DNA from: Carex sylvatica
Lineage: Eukaryota; Streptophyta; Magnoliopsida; Poales; Cyperaceae
Assembly (NCBI GenBank): GCA_964058845.1
Contig: CAXKVR010000691.1
Location: 1 to 64,000 of the forward strand
DNA length: 64,000 nt
Direction of reading: 5' to 3'
Shown here: in pieces, positions 13,654 to 23,890 of the stretch
Numbering within the stretch: the stretch's first letter is position 1
Layout: the number at the start of each line of letters is the position of its first letter
Translations under genes and position numbers: made by a program
The notes under the pieces: generated by a model
What the model was told of the DNA's origin: nothing
What the model saw: the letters and a program-made list of their open reading frames with translations, nothing else
The model's database searches: none

Positions 13654-14044
13654 AAGTAAGGCTTAGATGCTATAAATAGTATAAAGTTTTGTTTTAAAAA
13701 TTTATTGAATAAATTTCAAACGACAAATTTAAACTGTTAAAACTGATGTACTTCGTTATTAATGCATTTACATATTAAATTTATAATTTTTTGAATTTAT
13801 TTGATATAAAGTCAGCGGTAAAAATATGATAAATTTTATGTTAATTTTAATGTATTAATTTTTATTATTTTTGACCGCTTGATTTTATATCAAATGAACT
13901 CAATTTTTTTATAAATTTGACATGTAATTGCCTAATGAAGTACATTGATTTAAATGGTTTAAATTTGTTCTTTGAAGTTTATACAATAATTTTAAGACAG
14001 TAGTACGGAATGTCTTATGTTATCTATAGCACCTAAGCCTTGCT
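13654..14044. mobile_element. Foldback MITE (family 2 core)
   Basis: Inverted ends AAGTAAGGCTTAGATGCTAT and ATAGCACCTAAGCCTTGCT. The interior is a palindrome built around AAAGTCAGCGGTAAAAAT and its complement near 13870. About 390 bp, with no coding capacity. The core matches the elements at 31715, 38017, 40122 and 54524. The outermost bases (AGTAAGGCT) instead match the family-1 element at 24328. Confidence 0.65.
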
Positions 14045-15798
14045 CATTTTAATTTGTGTAAAATTTGGAGGTATAATACTTGTATTGTTTTTCTAAGTAG
14101 AATAAGTTCAATATTTAATAATATTTATGACCATTGTCATTATTATATTTTCTGAATCAAACACTGTCAATTGTCTTGATAAATATCATAATTATTACAT
14201 TTTATAAAACTTGAACAAAATATTATTGGCTACCAATTTCTAATGATCACTACCATCTGTAAAATATGACAAGTTTATACCTTTCGCTTCCTCTTTGTTG
14301 GATAGTAAAAGAAATGATGTATAGAAGTATTTGTTCTTTAGATTTGGGATTTTTAACATGTTGCTTTCACTTTGGTTCCGGTAATTACCCTAATAAAAAT
14401 TACTGTTAGTAATTGTCGCCCATTTTTGACTGATGATAAAACTGAAAATATTTAAGGACCGAAATGCTACATTTATGATTTTAAGGATCAAAACAATAAT
14501 TAAGTAATACTCATTAGGGACTAAAGCTAAGCAGGCCTAAGTTGGTTATTCCAACTTAGACCGGTTTAAATTAGTCATGTTTGATTGATGTCTAAATTTA
14601 TAGTTTGACTAAAGCTATTCTTTGTTTGATAAGAGTTTGATGACTTAAGACATAATTTTTTGTTTTTATAATAAAATTACAACTAGTTAGTAAAACAGAA
14701 AGATTGTTTTCTCAGAAAAATAAATAAAGATTCACTATAATAAAATTGCATACTGGAATCATGTATACTTAAACGTTAAAAAAAAAAAAAAATCAAATAT
14801 ACATCATGTGGAGTGATTTATTTTTATATGAATCAGAAGTAAATATTCAATGAAAACCATACATTATTCAAACTCATACTTTAACACAGAGGCAACAATC
14901 AAAATGTAAAAAAAAAAAAATTCTTGCAGAAATCATACAATATACAATAGAATAAGTTCATACATAATTAAAGTTACAACTAAAATATAAAGAAAATATT
15001 TAAATAAATTTATAGGTGATAGCAATCAAAAATAAAGGGATTCATAATATAGAATGTTGACGATAGAAATGGAAGGGTGAAATTTACAAATTTTCGCTAT
15101 CACTTCAATTTATGCTTTCAAAAAGTTAAGGCATCTCAATAGGTGGTTTAATTTAGGCACGTTTAGGCCAGTTTAATTTTAGACTTATGCTTAGTTAGGC
15201 CAGCCTATTTAATGCTTGTTTGGTGGAATAACTGAGACTTAAAACTCTTATTCCACTAGTTAGTTCACAACCAAACATGATGCAAAAAATTATTCGTGTA
15301 ATTTACTCTTTTTTTTTTCAAGATATTGTTTTCAGAATCTTCCTTGTAAAGTCCATTTGATGTGTGGGAAGGAGGAATGACAAAAAATATGCGAAATGCT
15401 TTTTTAAATCAATGTTTCTTTCTCCGGTATAATTAAACTTACAAAAAAATAAAAATAAAATAAACTACTTGCCTCTTCCTTTTTTCATTTTCCGACAAAT
15501 TAAACAGTATTAATACGGAAAAATTGCTATTTTCCACCTTTTTTTACTTTATTTTCTAGCGCATCAAACAGACATATGTTTCACATTATATTAAATCCAA
15601 TTCCTTATTGAATATATATGTTTTACAAATTTAAAATAGAATTCAATGCCATTATTGATAATCCATAGAACCATGAACATCATCTAAAGCCACAATTTGT
15701 TATCTCTAGCTATTACATCAGATTTTTTTTTTTGAATTCTTCTCTATAGCAAAGTTGGCTGGCCTGGGGGTTTGAGATGTAATATTCACACCTTCATC

Positions 15799-18700
15799 TC
15801 ACTGAACAAAGGGAATTAGGAGATATTCGGCATAAAACAGCTGCAAATTAAATGAATAGAGCATCAGTTTTGAAAAGCAGAATCAGTTAGCTCTTCTCAA
15901 CTTCGGAAAAAAAACCCAGAAATTATTCCTTATTTCTTTTCATTATATTTTTTTACAGTTTTAATGTTTTGATGACAATGAGATAGAAGTTAAAATTTAC
16001 CTTCCAAATAAATATGTAAAATGATGTTATAGAGCTTTTGTTTTCTATATCCAAACATCGTGCTCGAATTAATAGAACAGATGCAAGTATTCCATGACCA
16101 ATAACCTACAATTAAATAGGAAAATAAGAAGAAGAAAAAGAATCACAAACAATATTTAAGTAAAGTTATTCTATAGAGATATATTTCATATTTTCTAACT
16201 TCAATTTCAAATATCATATTAAGAGTAATTTTTATTCACCATTACAATTCTTCGATATATGTCTGAAGAAGCAACTCCTACCAGTATTGCAATAGTATAT
16301 GCTGTTAAGAGTAGCTCGATGCAAAGCCAAAATACCTGCTTAGACATACATTTTGTGTAAAGCCAAAAAACCGAATGATCACGAGGAGTCTAGCAAGTAT
16401 TTGTTACTATATGAATATTAATAATAATTTTCTTTTGAAGGAATTGATTTTATTGTACATACCCTCTTTTGTCCCAACTGAACACTAAAAGATTGTATGC
16501 CGAAATGTTTATCTCCATTGACATCTGGAATATCCTACAAGAGTTTAAAAAAGTTGAACTAGGTGGGCTAAAAAAAGTTTAAACTGCGATTATAATTTTA
16601 GATCCGGACTCCCAACAAACAAACCATTGTTCACTGAATTGATCTAGTTTACAAGCAATACAGTGGCTGTAAAACATTGTACATAACTCATTTTCATGAC
16701 CTTTCGAAGAGATTACACAAATACACTTCATTATCCCTTTTGCCTATTGATCACCATAATCAATATGTTTGGTGACAATTACAGATCATTTTATTAAATG
16801 GAGCAAGAAAAACCATCAATAGTTGTGGCAGGGGAAACATGATTCTTATGAGGAAGAGATTTACCTTGAATAGAGCTATAACAACTGAGAAGAAACACAT
16901 GAAAGCTGTTGCAAATATCACCGACTTTGTAAAGGCCAAAGGTCTTTGTAACACATATACCTGCTTGGTATGTCATACAAAATAATATATAGGAGTGTCA
17001 CCAAAAAGTTAAAAATTAGATATTAAATGCATATAAAAGAAGGAATGTTTTATACCTGTATATGTGCATAGAATGCTAATTGAACTAAGATAGCCCTTAC
17101 ACAGAGGATGCATGAGGCCGCAAGAAATGCATGCCTTTTCCATCTAAATAATGGATGCTGAGAAAAACAATAAAAAAAAAATTCTTGTCAAGTAAAGACT
17201 AATATGATATTTTTAATAGTAGAATGTAATTGGATAATTACGTACATCAATTGAATATGCACTTCCGAGAAGGAAGCTGATGACCAATGCACCGAGTAGA
17301 GGTGGTGATCCAGACTTGACTCCCAAATAAAAGCTCTAATTAATTAAACAAACAAATCGATCAAAATTTTGAAATAATAATGACATCAAATTGAAATTAA
17401 ATGATAATATGACTATCGGCGATAGAATACCATGATTAAGAAGGAGATAACCAACGTAATTCCTGTTGCAATATTTAGCTCCCCTGAAGCCAGTGGTAAA
17501 TTAGGCTTATTTACCTAAATGGAAAATCAGATCATACTCATATTGCATTCAACATATTAGAGAGAGAAATATCAAAGAAGAAACTTGCCTTGTCGATTTC
17601 AATGTCAAAAATTTGATTTAGCCCAACCACATAGATGTTCATGAAAACAGCTGGTATTAAAGCCTGTAAAGTACAAAACAAAATAAAAATGATATTATGT
17701 AGAAGTTTGTTACCGATGAAAAATTAAACTACCCTAAAACATGGGTTGAAATATTTAATCCAAGCAAAAGGTTTTTGTAGAAAATAATAAATCTTTGAAA
17801 GTGTACATACCTTAAGAAGTCCAATAAAAAATATTAGGGAAATATCGGCTACAGTCTTCACTGGAAGTAGTGACACAGATGTCACACCTATAACCTGTCA
17901 AAACCAAAACTAATATAAATATGTTTTCTACAACAACAACAAAAAGAATCATATTCCTCTAATTGATAACCAGACCTTTTGAACCTTAAGAATTGGAACT
18001 TACAGTGCCAAAAATTGTGTGAGGCCGACAAAACTCGTAGAATGATTTCAAGTGCTTAATTGTCGTTGTAAGAAACCCAGCTGGACCTTTGGATTCCAAG
18101 TTATATGCACTTGAATGGTCATATCTATCAGACTTGCACCTTATTTCTCGGCATCTAATAAGACCGCTGCATGGTGATCTTGTGAAGCCAACACAACCGT
18201 TTGTTGAAATCAATTTGAAAGATCTGAAACTCAATAAAACGAGTGTTCCTAACTCACAAGTACTGTTTCGAGAACCAAAGCAAACTAAGGCAAATAATTT
18301 TTGCTATCTTGCCTATGATCAAGTAGCAATTTATGAATTAAGATTTTAGCTTCTGTTTACAGAAACTGTCAAGAATTTCTTCATATAAAAAATTTAGATT
18401 GTTGTGCAATTGCAATTAGGAACAATGAAACAAAGGACATCACTTGCAAGCAATTCTAACCACATGCAAGTTGAGTCGTGGGAAACTATTGAAACAGAGC
18501 TCGACTTGAAAAAACAAAATTTCGGCCATAATTAAAAGAAAATATGTTGAAAAGAAAAGAAGCCTGATTGGACTTTATCAGTAATTAACAAAATATTGCC
18601 AAAAAAAAAAAAAAGCTGTTCAATTGTCATGTCTGGTTACAAAATATTTTCTCTGTTTATAAAAAAATCACTTTAATTAAAATTATTTTTTAATTGATTT

Positions 18701-18903
18701 CTTTCTTCTCACCTTATGCAATGGAAAGCGGAAGCTCTGGCCTCCATCGCTTGACCTGAAAAATTGAATATTTTTCACATGCAAATTATAAAATTTAGGG
18801 AAAAAAAAACAACATGAAAAGAAAATTAATTAGGAAAAAGATAGGAGGTGAGACTTACCAATAAAAAAGTCATGGCGTACCAGTCCCCTTTTTCTTTGAT
18901 CAT
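15799..18903 (-). CDS. Plastid membrane aromatic prenyltransferase (homogentisate phytyltransferase-like, UbiA family)
   Basis: UbiA-type enzymes join a prenyl diphosphate to an aromatic ring; relatives make tocopherol precursors (VTE2) or prenylated flavonoids and phenolics. Coding exons in reading order: 18747-18713, 18223-18004, 17894-17811, 17663-17589, 17514-17431, 17335-17246, 17157-17056, 16960-16865, 16534-16463, 16335-16240, 16105-16001, 15840-15799. They give 366 residues. The two Asp-rich motifs that bind Mg-diphosphate are intact: [10 protein letters not shown] (17589-17663) and [13 protein letters not shown] (16463-16534). Several hydrophobic segments and the family ending [15 protein letters not shown] are present. 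The N-terminal 80 or so residues are Ser/Arg-rich before [10 protein letters not shown], as in plastid transit peptides. A 45-nt upstream exon (18903-18859) carries an upstream ATG. The intron after 17589 uses a GC donor (AAG|GCAAGT). The substrate cannot be fixed from sequence: tocopherol HPT and specialised flavonoid or phenolic prenyltransferases share these motifs. Confidence 0.88.
18713..18903 (-). promoter_or_regulatory. Predicted upstream ORF overlapping the prenyltransferase start
   Basis: An exon candidate at 18903-18859 (AG before, GTAAGT after) begins with ATG. If spliced to the exon starting at 18755, it reads for 28 codons to a TAA at the end of that exon. It would overlap the main ATG (18747-18745) in another frame. 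Such an arrangement usually lowers translation of the main ORF. It depends on the predicted splice; no transcript was available. Confidence 0.35.
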
Positions 18904-19189
18904 CTGCAATATAAATAGAAAAGATAATATTAAACGAATCTACCAATTCATGCAAAACATAAATTAAATCAAGCAAGATTTTTAACACGGTCATGTGCAT
19001 GGAGCTTGCCTATTAAACAAATACCTCTTTTAAGATGTGTTGCTGGAATCGTTTGCACTTTGAGCATTTCGGATGAAAATAAAATTGTGAAAGTAAAAGA
19101 AAAGAAAAGAAAAGAAAAGATATGGAAGCAAGAGGAGGAAAGGAATGCTAGCATTTATCAGTGACTCTTAATTGTACAAGGGGAGGAAC
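18904..19189. other. Upstream flank of the prenyltransferase
   Basis: Presumed promoter side of the prenyltransferase. Contains an AAAGA microsatellite (about 19096-19121). The 8-bp target duplication of the hAT element occupies 19182-19189, so that element is inserted about 280 bp upstream of the first predicted exon. Confidence 0.4.
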
Positions 19190-19990
19190 TAGGGGTGGTA
19201 ATGAACGGGCCCCTGTTCATACCTGGCCCATTTCAGAATTCAAAGGAAATGATCATGTTCATGACCAGCCCGAAATAGAATTCTGCATGCTCATGTTCAG
19301 CCCATTCAGTATTTGTTCAAAACAAAGCCCGTTCAACATTGAGTCCGTTCAACATAAAGCCCATTTAAGTGAGATGGATTGTTCAATGAACAATCTAATA
19401 GGGCCTACTTAATATTTTTCTGGACAGCTAATAGGGCTAGGCCTGCTAATTGAACAATCCAGTTCACGGACAAATGGGCTGAACGAGTTATGGACAAGGC
19501 TTGAACGGGCTATAATACGAACGGGCCCAAAGTTCTGTTCATGTTCAATTAGTTAAGAAATTCGGACCCAATGTGAACATGAACCAGTGCTGTTCACTTG
19601 ATTGTCCATTAAGTTGCTATTGAACAGCCCGTTTAAAGGCCCGTTTGAACAACCGTTTGAATTGGATCGTTTGAGAATTGAGAGAGTAAACAACACGCCA
19701 CACTACTGCTTCAGTTCTTCACTGAGCCGCTACTTAGGTTTAGCGACTCCTTTTCTCCGTCGCCCCGTCTGAGTCGCTGTCACCGGCGCTCCTTTTCTCC
19801 GTCGCGCCATCGCTCCATCGTGCCGACTGGCCTCTTTCTGACTCTTTCCCTGCTCCTCTCTGTTGTTGGTAAGGTTTATTTCTACTCATTTCCATTAAGA
19901 ATAATGTGACCACAAGATATTCTCAGAAAATTAGACGATGCACTAACAAAGCACGGCGAGGTTCTAAAATTCTTGTTGGTTATTATGGAA

Positions 19991-20140
19991 ATGTCACTGA
20001 TTTGCAGGAAATTTATGCCTAGTGATAATTATGCCATGAAATGTCACTGATTTGTAGGAAATTTATGCCTAGTAATAATTATGCCATGAAAATATCACTG
20101 ATTTGCAGGGAATTTATGCCTAGTGGTAATTTATGCCTAG
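19991..20140. repeat. Tandem repeat of about 50 bp, three copies, inside the hAT element
   Basis: The unit begins ATGTCACTGATTTGCAGG and runs through TTTATGCCTAGT to TTATGCCATGA. Three successive copies differ by a few bases, the last one truncated. It lies between the hAT 5' leader and the transposase, probably in its intron or 5' UTR. Confidence 0.7.
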
Positions 20141-20749
20141 TGATATTCTTGTTGGTTATTCTGGAACTAGCGACTGTTTCGGGACATCGAGACCCATGAA
20201 ATGCTTAGTGATAATTATGCCCTCTTATGCATAAGTTCTTTGGGGAAACTTATTATCATGGGTATATATTCCAAAATGAACAATTGAATGGCATGGAGAT
20301 GTGTATCTGATGCTCACAGTATTTCTTTAGCACAGGATTCTCTGGCTATTCCATTGGAAATTATTAACTGACATCTAGAAAATTTTGAAAAATATTGGGG
20401 TAAAAAATAAAAACAGAATTGACGAGGTTAGAGCATATAATATATCCTGCAACTGAAGCTCTAACTAAATTGATATTTATATTTGTTACATCATTTGAAT
20501 TATTCGGATCATGGTTTCTTCCTCTCCGTTGTTGGTAAGGTTTATTTCTACTCTTTTTTTTATTTAGCATAGCTTCTATTAGATGCAGTTTTTCATTATT
20601 TATTCTTAATGTTTTGTTTTAATTTATTTGATAGGACCATGTACAATAGCATAATGTCACAATCTTTTTCATTATTTTCTAAGTGTTTGATTTATTTACG
20701 CTTTGTTATTCTTTGTCTAATTCATGTTTTTTTGTTGTACAATAGCATA

Positions 20750-22300
20750 ATGTCACAATCTGTGACCCAAACAAATTCCGATGTTGGTGAGTCCGAGAGC
20801 GGATCGACTGCAATAAGGCGACGTCGAAAGACATCACCAGTTTGGCTTCATTTTCGTCAAGTAGGAGCAAAAGCTTTATGCAATCACTGCTCTATGGAGT
20901 TCGTTACCGGTCCTGGTGCTGGAACAACACACTTGCATCGGCATATAGGGGTTTGCCAAAAAATTAGTGAAGTAGAAAGAGAGAGATGGCTTGCATTGGG
21001 AAAAGACTATGATTTTTTTGGTGCGCCCAATTACAAGTTTGATCCCGTATTGACCCGTAATTTGATGACTTTGCTTTTCATAGATGCAGAGATACCATTC
21101 AACGTAATTGAAAGTCAATTTTTTGAACTGGCTATGAGATCTTTGAGACCGGAATATAGAGCCGTAGGGCGACAAACATTGAGAAATGATTGTGTGCAGG
21201 TATTTAAGGCGGGAGTTGAGATAACAATGAAGGAATTTGAAGGATTGGATTCACGTGTCTCCTTTACAAGTGACATTTGGACTTCAAGCGTGCATTTGGG
21301 TTATTTGTGCCTAACGGCACATTTCATTGATAAGGACTTCAATTTTCAAAAGAAGATCATTTCCTTCAAGCAAATTCCTTATCCACATACGGGTGTAAAT
21401 GTTGCGGGTTTAATGAGAAATACTATAACGGAGTGGAAGTTGGATGGGAAGATCTTTACGATCACTTTAGATAATTGTGCGGTGAATAATGTTGCGGTTG
21501 GACTTTTAGAGAAGCAATTTTGGGAGAAGACCATTTTTAAAGAGAAATACATGCATATGAGATGTGCGGCACACATCTTAAATATAATGGTACAAGATGG
21601 TATGAAGATTATTTCACCGAGTTTGATTCTAATTAGAGATTTCATACGGAATATAGCTTCGAGTGGCTCTAAACTTCAACTGTTTAATGACAAACTAAAA
21701 GATCTTAACTTGCCATCTAAGAGGGGTATGATTCTAGATTGTCCAACTAGGTGGAATTCAACTTACGAAATGATTCGTGAAGGTTTGAAGTACAAAGAGG
21801 CTCTGGATCGATTTGGTGATGACGTTAAAATGGTTGTTCCTAGTTTGGAGAAGTGGAAGGAGGTAGAAGAGATGGCGAGATTTTTGGAGGTATTCCTAGA
21901 TGCTACGAATAATTTCTCAATCGTGAGACGACCATCTTCAAATAGTTTTATGAAAGAGATGTGTACCGTTCGGATCGCATTGTTGGAGGAAGAAATGGTG
22001 GTGGCTGAGGATGAAGAATTTGATGTTTTAGGATGGTGGAAAAGAAAGTCGGATTTGTTTCCGATTTTAGGAAAAATGGCTAGGGATTTTTTGGCTGTTT
22101 CGGTCTCAACCGTTGCTTCAGAGTCGGCCTTTAGTGCAGCGGGTCGGTTGACAGATAATTTACGGAGTTTGATGACTCCTGAGACAATCGAGGCTCTAAT
22201 TTGTTCAAAGGATTGGTTTGCGTCAATTGATGGTAACTTCAAGTTAGAACAATTTCGCCCATTTATGCAGTTTCTTGACGGTACTAAATATGTACTTTGA
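20750..22300 (+). CDS. hAT transposase (BED zinc finger, RICESLEEPER type), internally shortened
   Basis: An uninterrupted ORF of 516 residues from ATG at 20750 (MSQSVTQTNSDVGES). The frame stays open further upstream, but the 25-bp direct repeat holding this ATG (20640-20664 and 20737-20761) suggests the upstream part is leader. Near the start is a BED zinc finger (LCNHC, then HLHRH and a final C). The RNase H-like core has SDIWTS, TLDNCAVNN and CAAHILN. The C-terminal dimerisation block has STVASESAFSAAGR. Candidate catalytic D, D and E are all present. Between RFLEVFLDATNNFS and EEEFDVLGWWKRKSD only about 40 residues remain, where relatives of 650-700 residues carry roughly 100-150 more, including a VLDPRYKL-type helical region. 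The deletion is in frame and so either recent or tolerated. Confidence 0.88.
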   Translation: MSQSVTQTNSDVGESESGSTAIRRRRKTSPVWLHFRQVGAKALCNHCSMEFVTGPGAGTTHLHRHIGVCQKISEVERERWLALGKDYDFFGAPNYKFDPVLTRNLMTLLFIDAEIPFNVIESQFFELAMRSLRPEYRAVGRQTLRNDCVQVFKAGVEITMKEFEGLDSRVSFTSDIWTSSVHLGYLCLTAHFIDKDFNFQKKIISFKQIPYPHTGVNVAGLMRNTITEWKLDGKIFTITLDNCAVNNVAVGLLEKQFWEKTIFKEKYMHMRCAAHILNIMVQDGMKIISPSLILIRDFIRNIASSGSKLQLFNDKLKDLNLPSKRGMILDCPTRWNSTYEMIREGLKYKEALDRFGDDVKMVVPSLEKWKEVEEMARFLEVFLDATNNFSIVRRPSSNSFMKEMCTVRIALLEEEMVVAEDEEFDVLGWWKRKSDLFPILGKMARDFLAVSVSTVASESAFSAAGRLTDNLRSLMTPETIEALICSKDWFASIDGNFKLEQFRPFMQFLDGTKYVL

Positions 22301-22362
22301 CTCTTAGTTAAATTCGATTTGTCCGTGAACTGGATTGTTCAATTAGCAGGCCTAGGAGGAAC

Positions 22363-23130
22363 TGAGGAAGGGGCTTGAAGAAATTACACTTGCACACAGT
22401 TTGTAACCCGTTTCCTCTTTGGTATCTGAACACTGGAGACGTCCATTTTGATCAATCAAAGCTAGTTTAGAAAAATGTTTCAGATTACATCTATCACAAT
22501 ATGTCCTATGCTACTGCATCTAGCTGAATTGAACACACAACTGGTACGATTAGACTGCGGATCCGTACCTACAATCTCCCCATTTTGACGAAAATGGAGA
22601 GGACTTGACGAGTCTGTGCGCAGTTTGCATGGCGAAAGAATGCCAGCCAGGTATCAAAAGAGTTACAATGCAGTCGTCTCGGAATTCGTATCCTCTGAGA
22701 TATCTCAAACTTTGCGTGACTTTATGGAAAATCTCAACCGTTCAAATACTTTCTGCACGAATCTCGAAGCTCAAATAATACTGGCCCCTGCGCTACCCCC
22801 GAATAGGCACCGGACATGTCGGTCACGCAAAAGTTGAGATATCTCAGAGGATACGCACTCGTCGTCTCGATCGTCTGGCGTCCGATTTCTAATCTCTTGT
22901 TTTATATTTCCTGTAACGAGCTATTGACATGTAGGCCCCTGCCCTGAACTATACATATATAAATCCTGCTGTGTTGCTTGTTACAAATATCTGGAACCCG
23001 AACCCGAAACCGAACCCACTTTGTATATTTCCTACTGTACCGTTACAGTTGTCGACCAAGGCAATAACTTCCTCACCTTTTTGTTTGAATGTTTACTTCC
23101 AATTACTTCTCGAGACTGAAGTTGGGGGCT
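22363..23130. other. Intergenic flank with an imperfect stem-loop
   Basis: No gene seen. Arms at about 22687-22720 (CGTATCCTCTGAGATATCTC then AAACTTTGCGTGAC) and 22824-22857 (the near-complement) could form a stem of about 34 bp with a loop of about 100 bp. The remainder is unremarkable unique-looking sequence. Confidence 0.45.
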
Positions 23131-23149
23131 TGGGGCTAGAGTAGGGGTT

Positions 23150-23770
23150 TGTTCTCGGACCGAGTTCGGGCGGACCGGGCGTACCCGGGGTCGGGTACGG
23201 GTATGGGTCGGGTACGGGTATCTCGGGTATACGGGTATCTCGGGACGGGTATCTCGGGACGGGTATACTCGGGTATTTTTTTCAAAACCCGTACCCTACC
23301 CGACTTATACCCGTGCCCGCGGTACCCGGCACGGGTAGGGCGGTCCGGGTCGGGTACCCGTTTTTTTTTTTCTTTTTTTTTAGGCGGCAAATTCAAAATT
23401 TCAAAAAAATTTGAATTTTTTCGATTTTTTTGAATTTTTTTGAATTTTTTTGAATTTTTTTGAATTTTTTTGAATTTTTTTTGAATTTTTTTGAATTTTT
23501 TTGAATTTTTTAACGGGTACGGGTCGGGTACGGGGTCGGGTACGGGTTGGGTCGGGTCGGGTACGGGTCGAGTCGGGTCGGGTCGGGTCGGGTCGGGCGT
23601 TTTTCGGACCGGATTTGCTCAGGTTTTGAACCAAATGACCGTACCTTACCCGTTTTTTACCTGTACCCGTGTACCCGTTTACCCGACCCATACCCAGGCT
23701 CGGGCACGGGTACCCCGGGTACCGGGCACGGGCGGGTCGGGTCCGGGTCCGCTCGGGTCGGGTCTAAGCA
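23150..23770. repeat. GGGTA/GGGTC-rich satellite-like block with TTTTTTGAA core
   Basis: Left part (23150-23360): CGGGTACGGGTAT-type units followed by complementary ACCCG units. Centre (23400-23512): about ten copies of a TTTTTTGAA nonamer. Right part (23513-23770): GGGTCGGGTC and GGGTACGGGT units, again followed by ACCCG units. Each half is itself inverted, so the block can fold. GGGTC is repeated without interruption at about 23572-23598. Reading frames through it are simple-repeat artefacts. It may be a hAT-related non-autonomous element, but I could not define ends. Confidence 0.6.
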
Positions 23771-23839
23771 AACCACTAGGCTGGAGCCAGGCTGAATACC
23801 CAATAGCGACCTCATTTTGTTTCCCCTTCCTCCTAATTG

Positions 23840-23843
23840 GTTC

Positions 23844-23876
<33 letters not shown>

Positions 23877-23890
23877 TGTGTGTGTGTGTG
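23840..23890. repeat. TA / GA / TG compound microsatellite
   Basis: About nine TA units, then about seven GA units, then about seven TG units. It immediately precedes foldback element 1 and marks the start of the TA-punctuated foldback array. Confidence 0.9.

Larger units (their letters stand above)
11583..15798. other. Gene-free, transposon-rich intergenic region
   Basis: AT-rich DNA with no supportable gene. It contains ATTATC/ATT-type low-complexity sequence (about 11980-12130), a run of about 24 T at 12457-12480, a CACGTGCCGTGAC-rich block (12540-12900), the foldback element at 13654-14044, and poly-A tracts near 14780 and 14910. A small inverted pair, TTTGGTGGAATAA with TTATTCCAC...ACCAAAC, lies at about 15218-15278. 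At 13335-13375 there is one arm (GGAGACCAAATTTTACATT) of the foldback family described at 24-27 kb. Confidence 0.5.
19190..22354 (+). mobile_element. hAT transposon with intact ends and 8-bp target duplication
   Basis: A 3165-bp element. The duplicated target GGAGGAAC lies directly outside both ends (19182-19189 and 22355-22362), the 8-bp size typical of hAT. The ends are TAGGGGTGGTAATGAACGGG on the left and, read inward from the right, TAGGCCTGCTAATTGAAC: alike but diverged. The right 38 bp (22317-22354) is a perfect inverted copy of an internal left segment (19438-19475). The left 500 bp is full of GAACGGGC and GTTCA motifs, a likely transposase-binding subterminal array. A short GC-rich 5' leader (19690-19870) precedes the transposase. 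Confidence 0.9.

Noticed and set aside
19755..19870. GC-rich CTCCGTCGC segment as an independent CpG-rich gene start
   Set aside because: Lies inside the hAT borders and is best explained as the 5' leader of the transposase transcript, since GTTGTTGGTAAGGTTTATT there is repeated at 20528.
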